The position numbers and the translations under genes are program-made. A stretch of 64,000 nucleotides of DNA from positions 6,425,989 through 6,489,988 of the forward strand of contig CM020515.1 in assembly GCA_009823395.1 (NCBI GenBank). The letters are read 5' to 3'. The notes under the pieces were generated by a model, which was not told the DNA's origin, did no database searches, and saw only the letters and a program-made list of their open reading frames with translations. Shown piece by piece: positions 21,211 through 33,300 of this stretch. The number at the start of each line of letters is the position of its first letter. The stretch's first letter is position 1. The stretch comes from Thamnaconus septentrionalis (lineage: Eukaryota > Chordata > Actinopteri > Tetraodontiformes > Monacanthidae).

Positions 21211-22029
21211 ACCAGCAAGGCACAGATCCTGTTGTCCCAGCCCGTCAAAGGCTTGGTTCACAGCCATGTTTACATGATGGTCAATTCGCTTGGCGTAAAA
21301 AAAAAAAAAAAAAAAACACAGAAAAAACAAACAACGAGCCCACCAGCATCCACATGGTCCTTCACTTTCCGCACTATCCAACTGCTGGATCCAGCACCAG
21401 TCGAGCTTACACACCGATGTGGGAGGTCTGCTTCAAATCTGCTTGGCGAGAGAGAGAGAAAAAAAGGTGGAACTCTCATGTTGGCTGCCCAAGGGAGGAC
21501 TAACAAGCCGGCGCTTCTTGTCGGAGCCACGTAAACCCACGCAAACCTCCTCGTCCACAGATCTCCCCCGCCCTCCCATCCTCCTCTCGTTGCCAATAAT
21601 ATCTATGCTTCGCAAAAAGAAGAAGAAAAAGAAGAAGGCAGAGCACGACTTCCTGTTTTGGGAGACGACCATTGCAATGTGCAATTAATCCAATAAACCT
21701 GGATGACAAAGATGATCTTTCAAAAGGGGGAGGTGGTTATCAGCTGGTGCTTTTTGGTTCGTTTAAAGATGCAAAACTGCCCTCCCCTCTCCAAAGAGGT
21801 GAGAGCAAACTCCATCCAGAGGCTGCTGCAGGTGGTGATGGTGGTGAAGGAGGAGGAGGTGCGACAACATCTGCCAGGCTCGCCGTTCACGCTGGCGCCA
21901 CGGGGCATGCGTGATGCCGACGGTGATGATGACAATCTGGCTGCCCACCGCTGCGTGCACCGTTGGTGACAAAACTGCTGACTGGTTGCAAACGCCCCCC
22001 GCGTCTTCCTCGAGAAGCGCGCCATCAAG

Positions 22030-22271
22030 TCAAAGAACGTGTGACTTTGCGTAATTTAACGCCGCCAGGTTGCGCGTATTACAGGCGCGGATGAAGCACG
22101 TCCGCAGCATCAGCAACAACAACTCTGCTCTAGCGTGCAAACGGTTGATGTGGAGTTCGCAAAATAGACGCTTTTTTTGGAAGAGGGAATTAGGCAAGTA
22201 TTTAAAGGGCTTTCCTAGTCACCGCGGTCGATCGTCCCGCCTGGATCTCACGGCGGACACAACAGATTGTT

Positions 22272-22302
<31 letters not shown>

Positions 22303-22750
22303 AAGAAGAAGAAGAAGAAGAAGAAGAAGAAGAACTCGCGATGTACTCACTGTTTCCGTGGCGAGGGACGTCGGCGATCGACGGACGGACAAGCGTTTCG
22401 CTCAGAAAGTGGAACGCGTTAAACCTCGCTATCTCCGTCCAGAGGTCAGCTCGCCGGCGACGATCGAGTTGCCCGACACACACACACACACGCGCAAACA
22501 CACACAACCCTCCGGCTCGGTGATCGATGCTCGGCTGACGGCGACGCCAAGGTGGAGGTGTTCATTTACATGCGACTCTCGCCGCTCCGCCACTCCGCCA
22601 GTGCCACGATCGCACCGGCTGGCTCGCCGTGGACGAATGACAGCGAAGGCGGACGGACGCTAATCGTGCGAGCAGCGGGGAGGCGGATACTGTTTCCGCA
22701 CGGACGGTTTAGAGGGGGACGCACCGCGAAGGCGGAGGAGGAGGAGGGCG
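22030..22750 (-). promoter_or_regulatory. CpG-rich block, candidate CCDC134 promoter
   Basis: Dense CpG dinucleotides (for example around 22215-22260, 22340-22470 and 22600-22740), in contrast to the surrounding AT-rich DNA. It is flanked by an (AAG)n tract and a (CT)n tract. It sits between the last MEI1 exon and the first identified CCDC134 exon on the minus strand, where a CCDC134 first exon is expected. No TATA box or defined start was identified. Confidence 0.45.
22273..22334. repeat. (AAG)n repeat in the CpG-rich block
   Basis: About 20 uninterrupted AAG units, (CTT)n on the transcribed minus strand. It gives spurious poly-Arg and poly-Ser frames. Confidence 0.96.
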
Positions 22751-22767
22751 TGAGGGACTGCTCTCCG

Positions 22768-22794
22768 CTCTCTCTCTCTCTCTCTCTCTCTCTC
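22768..22794. repeat. (CT)n repeat
   Basis: About 13 CT units at the edge of the CpG-rich block; (GA)n on the minus strand, a class of motif common in promoters. Confidence 0.9.
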
Positions 22795-23452
22795 GTATTT
22801 TTCCTCCTTCGAAATGAGCACAAAACTACCCGTTTCGACCGTTTATTCACATTTCTTCCTATTCACTGTAACATATTCAACATATTTCCGCCTCATTAAA
22901 CTGCTATTGCTAATGCTTAATAAATCGTTAGATTAAAAAAAAAAAACAACCCTACAACTATTGACATGTATCATTAAATTGCTATTGCGACCTGATGCAG
23001 GCGCACATGGTTTTGTGTAACCAACTGCAACAGCCAAGACGCTGGCCGGGTCCCTAAACAATTAAAACCTATTCTCTGCACTAATCCGTCATCTGCTTTT
23101 AGCAAGAAATGAGTCTATATTTCAATTTTAGCTGCGTAAAAGGAAACTTGGAACGAATACACCTGCCACCAGCTCAACTTGTCCCTATTCCACCTGTGAC
23201 ATCAATCACAAGTATTTGAATTTCAAATTAAAGGCATCTTTTATTTGCGTCGTCTGGGATGCAGAGTATTTGTATTTGTCTGAAAGGAGCCCTACCCTGT
23301 ATGAGGTCAGGCTACGGCTAATGTAATAAATGGTTTTAAAATGACAAATGTAAGGACAACGTTCACCTTGGCCACTTTTGTCACCACGCAGTGGTAAAAT
23401 CTCACGCGCAGCCATAAAAATCACAGGGGAGGTTGAACAACTGTCGGGTCTT

Positions 23453-23458
23453 TTTATT
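23453..23458 (-). terminator. Candidate MEI1 polyadenylation signal
   Basis: AATAAA on the minus strand, about 660 nt past the last MEI1 stop. Other AATAAA sites on the same strand occur near 23233 and 22841, so the choice is uncertain. Confidence 0.3.
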
Positions 23459-24114
23459 GGGGTGGGGCCGTTAAAACTTAAAACTCCAGACACCTTGAAA
23501 CAGCAAACGCGCTTGACACCTCGGCTGCGAGCAAAAAAAAGCCGAACAAAAAGCCGAGCTGACGGCTGGATAATGGGGTTTGTCAGAGGAACAACGTCCT
23601 CATTTCAGCACAAAGTCAGACACGCAGAGGAACACGTCTCCAACGCGTCTGATGACTAAAGTCAAGGGGTTGTGAACTGTGATGAGGAAACAGGTGTGAC
23701 ATAGACATTTTTTTAAACATAATTTCACATGAAAATCATGCTCTGTATGTATAGTGGTTGAAACATTGACGGTTATTTTGATCTCCGTGTTACGATTTAT
23801 CCACAGTGATGCGACCCGTTTCCCATTGAAAGCAGAATTGAAAGTGAAACCAACTGAACCGTTGTGGGCTGTGAAATGTGAACGTGTGCGCGTGTGGGCA
23901 AGGCGAAGAACGAGCGTGTGCGTGAGTCAGTCAATCCGCTTGACGGATGCACTCGACCCCTTTGGTTTTGCGAAGGGGGGCAGAAGTGCGGCAGCTGACC
24001 TGAGTTGTGCGGGGCGCTTCTTTCAGAGGGATGCAGATGTCCAAGACGCAGAGATGGTTTTCGCTTGAAATGTAGTGAGGTGCAAAACGAGCTTGCAGCT
24101 TCTCACCGCCGTTG

Positions 24115-24318
24115 TCAGATACTCACGGAGGCATGTGTATTTGTAACGCGAGCTGTGTGAGCCTGTGTTGTGTTTGGTGCAGATTGTGCGGGGGGAGGAT
24201 ACAGGATGTTACTGGTCGGATTGGGACTTCTGGCCGACGCCTGTAGGGCCTCCATCACGCTCCTCACTCTCTGCCTGTGCTCGTCTGTGGGTGGAGGCTG
24301 CATGGCGCAGCTCAGGAC
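24115..24318 (-). CDS. mei1: MEI1 exon r, probable last coding exon
   Basis: Acceptor CATCCACCAAG preceded by a very long T tract. Encodes VLSCAMQPPPTDEHRQRVRS then VMEALQASARSPNPTSN, then a Pro/Thr/Ala-rich tail to TGA at 24115. An internal GTATCC after residue 39 could instead be a donor, so the tail after Leu-39 is less certain. Confidence 0.65.
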   Translation of the reverse strand, partial: VLSCAMQPPPTDEHRQRVRSVMEALQASARSPNPTSNILYPPPAQSAPNTTQAHTARVTNTHASVSI

Positions 24319-27300
24319 CTTGGTGGATGAAAAAAAAAAAACATAAAAAAAAAAAGGATTACATTTTGCTGAGATGAAAGCAGACAAAAATATGGAAACA
24401 ATGGCATCAGAGAGATGGATGAGGAATTGAAGGGACGCGGGAAGATGTGAGGAAGCACAAGGCAGAGTGCCAACACAGGGACTAATGCTTATACTGCAGC
24501 AAAGGGGGGGGGGGGGGGTGCAATATGAAAGTAAACTGTCTGAGTCAGGGAAAAGAAAACAACAACAACAACAGCAACAAATCGTTGAATGGAGTTGTGA
24601 GGTAGCAATTTATTTGCATTATAATGGATCTAGTTTTAGTATTCAAGGGGCCAAAATACAGAAACTGGAACCTTCTCTCAAAAACTGAAACAAAGTCATT
24701 TGATCTTTCTTATATACGCAGAGTCGGGACAGAAAATTCCATAAAGCGGAAAGCAGGAAGCTGATATATATATTTTCAGAGACACTAACTAATGAGGAAA
24801 AACATCCGACCAACTCTGCTTTGTTTTTGATCATCCTATTAAGATCTGTGATGATTGTCTAGTAATGCTGGAGCGGCGAGCAAGAAATGAAAGCTGCAGG
24901 GATTAATGATTTCTTACAAGGATGCTCCAATCAAGATTATTGGGCCAGACCACCCACCAGAACAATGGGACGCACTCCGTGCAGTTCACATAACTGATCA
25001 GCCGTCAAGCTGATTGTCCCGATCCGAACAGGACGTTCTGCCAAAATGGATTGTTTGCTCCATGTCTCTGTTTCAAAGACTGACTTCAACAGTCATTTTC
25101 AATAATCAGTCATGCGATTTCAGTTTCAGCCGTTTTATTCTGTTACTATTATCTGTTCTATGTTGGGGATTCTTTAATTATGCCTTTGATTATGTTGTAA
25201 TGATTTAGGGACTGCTTTCAATTTTTTCACCAATGTAGAACTTTGGAAATGTTTTCCTCTTAATACTAGCTTGTTGAGACCTAGGTCATTTTTTTTGGCC
25301 CCTTGCATGGCAAGGGACTTGTGTGTTCTCTAGATTTGAGAGAGTGTTACTGCTTCTGCTTCTAGTAGGGCCGATCAATCGAGGAGGTTCCTAACTAACA
25401 TTGGATCGAGATCATCATCCTAAGCAGGGCCAAAAACACACCCAGGAGAACGCCCAACTTGTTACGACACCCATCAGACCTTATGAATACACAATATTTC
25501 ATTTAAAAATGAAAGACATTTAAATTGACAAAATTTTTAACAAACCAAGAGTTATCGTCTATTTAAATAAATTATTAAAATTAGTCTAGTCCAGACCAGA
25601 TAATCCCAAATGGCTGAATATTAGCCAGTTTAATTCTAGCTCAACATTTTGGCAGATTTCGCCTTTTTCATAGTCTATATATAGACACTTTAGTGGGGAC
25701 ATTGGCCTTTTAAACAATACATTCGCTGAGAGGAAGCTGACCATTGCTATCCACCACCATGATCAGACATCGGCTTCTTCTCAACAAACATATTATTTTA
25801 ATGACAGGAGTTGCTGCACTGAACATGTGCTTCGGAAATCGTTCCACCCAGGAATGTGGTTCCCGCTATGCATTTGCCTCGAAAACAACTCTTTCTCATA
25901 TGTTACTTAATTATTTCATAGCGTTGTGAATGTGTAGGTCTAAGTTTGCCCACGAGCATGTTTTGTTTTTGTTAGATTGTGTATTTGATGAGCTTTGAGG
26001 GAGGGTGACCTGTACCATTTGCCTGCCCCCCAATCTCAAAACAACAGGCACTGATAATTTAAGGGAATTGATACCTCCATATGAATGTTGGGATTATGGC
26101 AATTGGTGAATTTACATTTCTCCAAACTTCTTGTATGCTTATGTCTGGACCAGTGTGCAGAGCATATGCAGTATGTTTTAATTAATTGCAATTACAGATT
26201 CAGCAAGAATTGTAATGACTTCTAATGACTGAAGGGTTTTGAAGCACTCAGCTCGGTGCACCAGGCAGCAGAAGGCACTTCTTCATTCGACAAGTCTGCC
26301 ACAGCAAATGTAGTTCTAAGAGTAACCCAAAAGAGTTTGGAACTCTCAAAAGTTTACAGCGAGACAAGTTTAATTGCTGGCTCCTTGCCGCTCTGCAAGT
26401 GTGCTGCTGCTGCAAGAGCTGAAGTCTTTTTTTCTCCCCCCCACCAACCGAGAACGGTATTTTGAGAACCAAGAGGGTGAAGAAAAGGGCAGGATCAAAG
26501 AGAGAGCTGTTCTAACACGGTTCAGTCATTGAAAAAGTACTAAATGTAAAACAGAGGTGGATCAGGTGGATGTAACAAAGGGTAAGAGCAATTTAGACCC
26601 TGACCCAGACCCAGCAGTGGGATGAAGAAACAGATCTGAATGTTCGGTGACAGAGTTGGGGGCATCAGAATTCTACAGGCATCAGAGAATATTAAAATGG
26701 ACCTTCCCTCAGGAAGCGGTTCTGACCTGACATGCTCAGTATGCTGTGCAGACTGCAGCTTCACTGACACCGACCCTTGAAAACTTTGGGCCAGGAATCA
26801 GCGTCTTGAATAAGTATCCACACCCTGAAACTTCCCCAAATACTGATCCGTGGCCTAATTGACTGTGATGTATTGAAATTGGTATATCAAGAACAGGTTC
26901 CAAGTATCACAGAGCCGAACAAGTTTCCTAAAGTTACTCCTGAATAATTGTTCGGTATCTCCACATATAACACAGCATCCCACTAACTCCTCCCACCTTA
27001 TGGTAACTGACAACAGGTGCAACCACTGTAGAAGAAGTAGGACAATTGGAAGTTTTCTGTGTGTCCTAATGGTTTTTGAAAGACAATTTGTACAAAGAGC
27101 AAAGTGGCCACGAGCGGAAAACAATGTTTTTCAACACCAAATGCTATGTTTAATTGAGGCGAGTGCACTCAAGGGATATCTCATTATTTTGCAGGTTTCA
27201 TTGACGCAATCCTCCGCGACAAAACACATTTTCCCATGCGTCATCCTCAACCGGGATTACTTAATAAGCCGCAACTATTTAGGCACAACTTCAACAGGGA

Positions 27301-30300
27301 TCAGGCAGGTATCGTCCTGTCCACACCGCAAATGTGGATCTCTCCCAATCGAAGTCACTTTTTCAATCCATCGCTCCAAGCAATTCGGACCATGAGTGAA
27401 GGATCCTATAGCGTTACCATAAACCCCTCGTTGTAGCCGTTTCTGGCACTTCATGGCCAATTTCTTCCCCAGAGAGCTCTTTGGTCTTCTTGGAAGAGCA
27501 TTGTGAAAAACTTGCGGCATCATACTGAGTCTCAAATGCTTGCAGTTGAAGCCTATCAAGTCCTGCAAGGCGCTCACCAATCACCATCATCACACACGGG
27601 TTAAAAGCTATCGTCCCAGAGGCTGCCACCTCGCCAGGAGCGATGCACACACCATGGGGAGCAGAGCTTTCAGCCGTTCTGATCCCCAACTCTGGAACTC
27701 ACTCCCATCGGCCATCCATAACATCGAAACTCATTTGTTCAAGATAGCCTCCTCTCTCTCTCTCTACAACTGTGTTGTTCCATTTTTACCATTATTTAGT
27801 TGTGCATTATTTATTATTTTACAGTGTACAGATTTTATCTGTTGCTTTACTGCATTTGTTTTATCTTTGTAAAGTGTCCTTGAGCGCTGAGAAAGGCGCT
27901 TATAAATAAACTGTATTGTTATCATCGTTATTCACACCGCACAAGTGTGTGCTGTTGTGGCATGTACTCCGAGTTCTGTGTCTTGCTGGTCAGTGCGGGA
28001 CTGATGCCCATCCATGGTCGCACACTCAACTATAGCCGCTTTGGGATGCCCGGCAGGGAGGGATGAATGATACGAACTGATCACTCAAGAATTTGTATCT
28101 CTCTGCAGTCCAAACCATTCAATTGTCACATTCAATGTGCGTCGCTTTGTGTGTGTGCGTGAGACAGACAGATCGAAGAAGAGAAAATGACAGGGAAGAA
28201 AACTTGTCTTGATCGTGTCTTGAGACTGTTGAGAATATCCCTGTCACACTGAACCCTGACTCCAGTCACTCTATCACTCCAATCATACACACACACACAC
28301 TCACGTACACACACACGGTTCCCTGGTGGACCCTGGCAACAATATGCGCCATCACTCTGCCGACGTGAGCGGCAAAGCTAATACCACCGCCGCCGCCTTT
28401 GCCACAAGTAGCCGTGTTCAACTCGTGTCAAAAACAAAAATCTTCACAGGGAATACATCAATTTAGAAGCGTTGCGCAGCGCCACCGTCCCTCCCACCCA
28501 AAGTCTGATGTGATGAGTAACACCAGCCGGGTAACGAGGACATGGCGGGATCAGCTGAGCTAGCGCTGGAAATCAAAGCGGGCGCAAGGTTGTTCTCATC
28601 AGCCACTCCGCTCGAAAACACGTGTGTAATTAGCGGTAAGCAAATAATTAATTCCTTACATCTGGAACAGAGTCGCTTGTTTCTGCCCAGGTTGAATGCA
28701 TTTGGAAATTCAATAAGCTTAACATCCTCGCTCTGACAGCGTAACAACACGGCGGCCCTAGCAGGTAGAAAATGTAATTCATTATGTTGCCTGTGAAGCT
28801 CCACAATAAACTTCACCGCCTTAGGTTTTCTTTCTTTTCTTTTTCCAAATTATTTTGCGCCTCTCAAAAGAACTGCACAATCATTTCTGAATGTGCCTTC
28901 GAGACCGTGCCGACCTCAGAGGGCTTCATTTACTTGGCAGCGTAAACAGCAGCTCTAGTGGCACTGCTACAGACAGATATTTGTGGGATATTAAAATGCA
29001 AATTTTCACCGTCACACTTTGATAAGTTGTTGTTTTGGTCAGCGGGAAGAAACAAAGATAGGAAAAGTCCATGCGCCGCCATACGAGACAAGCAATTCTG
29101 ACCGCGTCAGCTTCCAGCCAATAACCAACGACGCTGTGTTTGTGTGTTCGACAGTGTTGGTTTGTTTGTGGCAAGGTGGGTGTGGTGAGTAGCAGAGACA
29201 CTATTTCCAAAGTCCCGGCCATGGGGACAAGATAGAACCTTGCAAATCTTACCTGGACTGAGTCTGAATTCTCACCAATACATCTTCATTTTGTGAATCA
29301 CTTTGAGCCAAACTGAGGGTTGGAAAGGTGGAGAGGGACTTGCACAGGATGAGATGACGAGCCAGTTTTCTGGCACTGGAAAGCCGATAAAAACTTGATC
29401 CAAACAAGTGCCATGATAGGCAGACAGATTTTTCTTAGTTGGAGAAAAAAAGGGGCGACCCCGCAGCAGGAATGGCCGACTGGAACGGCCTTTTTCCATT
29501 TGAAAAGTTGTCCCACGAGCAATTGGGAAAGATTTGGGATTTGGGAAAATACATATATAATTTGTGACGGCTCAGGGTAAGATTCTGAAAAGTGAAAAGT
29601 CTTTTCTGATGTGTTTTGATGCTCTTGTTGTACAGTGAGGCTTTTCGAAAAACCTACCTTTGTAGAAAAGCATTTTAAAGATTTTATTAGGTCTTTCCTA
29701 CTTTTCTCTGATTTAATTGAGTTTTTAATTCATCTGCTCTCCCAGTCGGTTTGTGATGTTTCATTTGTGTATGTTGTTTTCGCCTGTTTTTAATCTGTGT
29801 TAAATATAAAATTTATTGTTATTACAATTTTTTTTATCATCCATTCATCCATCCTTTTTCTATACCCGCTTCCCCCTGCACTCTGCTGGGGCCTATCCCA
29901 ACTGTTGTGGTGGGGAAGGCAGGGTACATTCTGGACACATGGGAAACATACACCAATTCACACCCACACACACATGGACAATTTAGACTTCACAAATTCA
30001 CCTTAAATGCATGTGCGCCACTTATTTTTTTATTATTATTATTATTATTATTACAGTGGGTTTGACTTCACCACCTGTACGTGTTTTTGTGTGTTGTGGC
30101 TAATATGCAGAAGCTAATTGAAAAACAGAAGAGTGAACACAAGGACCGACTCTGTGGTTTGTCAAGCCTGGGGCAATGTCGTTCTGTTTGTTGCGATGCA
30201 AGTCAACAATGGCAGTTCATTGTGATCACGTCAACGCGAAACTGACAAAATATCACGTGGATCTAACCCCAAAACGCTGAGCCAGTAGACGCGTCCAGGA

Positions 30301-33300
30301 CAGATTGTGAGGAGTCTGTACTTTGTGTGCGAAATGAAACACACGACACCTTTAAAAGTCAGTCCTAATGCGCAACCTTGGGTTTGTTTGTGTTTTTGTT
30401 TGCGGCGACACCACCAGTGGCCGCTACCTGGGAGAGGAGCAGCCCGAGGGCCTGCGCTGCATCACTGCTGAGCTGCTTCAGCCCCCTCCTCTCCGCCGCC
30501 TCAATCACCCCGAGCACGTCGGGCTCCAGCGGCACAGCCGTGCTCCCATGCTTCAGAAGCTGCAAGAAAAATAACACTAACACCAAACAACCAACACTGT
30601 GTAATCAAGCTCAGGTCAATTAGGGAGGAGACGGAGAAGAGCGAAAAGTCAATGTGAGCGACTGATTTTTCTTTTTTTTTTTGAAAAATCAATAATCTGA
30701 AGGTGCCAATCAGACAGACACGACCCTTTAGCCACCAATTTACACCAAAAGCGTCTGTGGAGCGTCTGGAAAACGCTCTTCATCAGTTCGCGCGAGGATT
30801 GCAAGATCGCGCGACAACCAGGTAGTTTGAAATAATTAATAATTTAGAATAAAACAGTGAAACAAAACTCTTTTGGCCGTCCCAACTGTGACTCAAAGTA
30901 TCACCGTGTGTAAAAAAAGAAAAATAATAATAAACAAAACTGCTGGTATTTAAAGTTTATCAGCAATTTGTTCATCATTGTTTCCGATTGAAAGTGAAAT
31001 CTGCTCTATTGCTTGACAGCCGAACTGAACAGCTGTGAAGCTGATACATCACATTGACGTTTCAAAGTAAAATTACAGCACACAGAAAAACAAAATCCTG
31101 CACATTTTATATAATGATGACAATCAACCGGATCCACCGTGTTTTCACATTGTCGACTTCCTGCCTGAACAACTCTACCTGCTGCGATTGCGCCGCAGAC
31201 GCTCTTGGTGTAAATTCTGGCCGTTCTGGCCTTTGTCTCGTATTCATTCGTCAACAATTAGGCTTTAGGGTCGTCATCCCGCACCACGAGGCGGAGTGAT
31301 GCGTCGTCTGCGTTTGTCTGTTCGCACGTGGCGGCAGCTCGCCGCCAAATGGAGCCCAATCTCCTTTCTAATGACACAGAAAAAAAAAACCTTAATCAAC
31401 TCTGCTTTTCATTACCTTCATTAACTTTTTATACTTGTCATATTAAATATTTATCAGTGCTCAGGACCGCCCCGCTCCTGCCTCCCAACCCCTGGGGATG
31501 GGGGGGCGGGGGAGGGAGTGGATTTTGCTTGACTCGTGTCTCGCATGTGTTTGCGCATGCATCCCACTTACCAGTGCAATGACTCTGAGAGTGGCGGGGT
31601 GCAGGAGGCAGCTCTCTCCCGAGTCCAGCAGACAGCGGAGGAGGAATCGGCTCCAGGGCTGACACGACACGTAGCGCGCTAAACACACGCGCGCGCACAC
31701 ACAAAAACACACAGAAAAACAACCCCGCCGGTAGCAGAGAGAAACAGAGAGGATGAGGGAAAAAACAAAAAACAAAAACAACAGAGAGACGAGGCACAAT
31801 GACTAACTGGGATCAATTTAGTCCAATTTTGCTCTGTTCTGCTCGGCGCGCTGCCTGGAAAAAAAAAAGGTTGATGCCTGCGACCTGCCAAAGAGGCGGC
31901 CGTCAAGGCTAGCGGCGGGCAAGTGGAGCGTCGAGGAAAACAAACACGAAGGGCCTTGGAGCTGAGATCACTTGAAAAAAAACAAAAAAAACAAAACAAG
32001 CAAACAAAAAACAAAAGATACGCGAACGTGAACTGGTACCAACCTGTGCAGGGACTCTTCCGCTGAAGGAAGGCAAGCAGGGAGCCCAGACAGTTGACCG
32101 AGGCGTTCAGCAGCAGCTCGTGCCTCTGAAGAACAGGAGAAAAAATGTGCTAGGGGTGAAAAAGAAAAAAATATGTTTTTCCAATAGCTACGTTTCCATT
32201 ACCCCTAGAATTGCGCAAAACCTAAATATCACAATAAAAAACTGGTAATGGACACTTTTCTCGCATTTATGCGTCACTGAATGTGACATATGGGGGTCAC
32301 GTGACCACTTCAATTCAAGTAAAGATGGCCATTATGTTTTGATTACTTGTTTACAAGTAATCAAAGAGAAATACAAAGCTTTCTTGACGGCAAACAAACG
32401 CAAACGTAATTCTCGTAAATCTCGCTAGACGAGATTTTACGAGAATTACGTTCCGCTAGACAAGACTTTACAACAATTACGGCTTATGGGCCTCACACCG
32501 CTCAATGGCAACACCTGCCAATCGAAATTGTACTTTGTCGAAATTTTAGAAACATCACTTATATTTTGCGAAAAACTGCTGTGGAAACGCAGCTCATGTC
32601 CCGTTGCACGAGGCCCCCGGTGGGAAGGTGCACACGTGACCTCGGCAAACACTTCATACGAATGCGCGGCGAATGCTGGGAAGGCGCATCGCAACAGTCT
32701 GAATTACACATTTGCATAATCGTTTGATCTGTTTTCATTTGCCGAGCTGAAGCCAGCTCCTTGCAGAGATCATCTGTGTTAATCACCTTTGGATGTGCGG
32801 AAAAATTGAAAGCGACATTATTGAAATTACGAAATGTGTCGTCGAAATCCGTGACATTGGGTGAAAATGACATTGATTCACCGATTAGAATCGCACGCAC
32901 CTGTTGCGCCTGTACTAATAGGTTTTGTTTTTTTTTGGGGGGGTGGCTAATGCTGTTTCAGATTTACCTCCTAATCCTGGGAGGAGTCTGAAGGCAAAGC
33001 GCTTAAAGGGGATGAAAGCGAGGAAGAGAGGGTGTGGGGTTGGTGGGGGGAGGTTAAGAGAGAGGACAGGCGGGAGGAGGGCAGAGGAGCGGACAGAGAT
33101 GAAAGGGGCAGGTCGGAGTGAGAGCGATGGAGTGAAGGGGAAGGAGAGGTGCGGAGGGGGAGCACTCACTGGTGTGCTCCCCCTCTGTGAATAGCAGCCG
33201 AGGAAGCCGAAGTGGTGGCCCGCTCTGAGGACCTCGCGGAACTCGCGTCATCCCGACGGGTGATGCATTTTTCCCACGTCGTCTTCGCACCCTCCTACTG

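Larger units (their letters stand above)
18514..24114. other. Spacer between MEI1 and CCDC134
   Basis: No coding exon was recognised. It holds purine-rich tracts at 19170-19680, a MITE at 20742-21210, a short TA tract at 21003-21046, the CpG-rich block at 22030-22750, and minus-strand AATAAA sites (for example 23453-23458) that may end the MEI1 transcript. CCDC134 upstream untranslated exon(s) must lie in this interval. Confidence 0.6.
24319..30427. other. 6.1-kb intron with a retroelement fragment and unexplained DNA
   Basis: A poly-G run occurs at 24491-24509. From about 24830 to 27240 the DNA is AT-rich and matches no other part of the window; it may be an old transposon. A LINE 3' end lies at 27540-27945 and a retroposon tail at 29839-29980. 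No extra exon with compatible phase was found. Confidence 0.6.

Noticed and set aside
22070..22663. 197-codon plus-strand frame with a poly-Arg run and a minus-strand poly-Ser frame
   Set aside because: Produced by the (AAG)n repeat in the CpG-rich block; no family resemblance.
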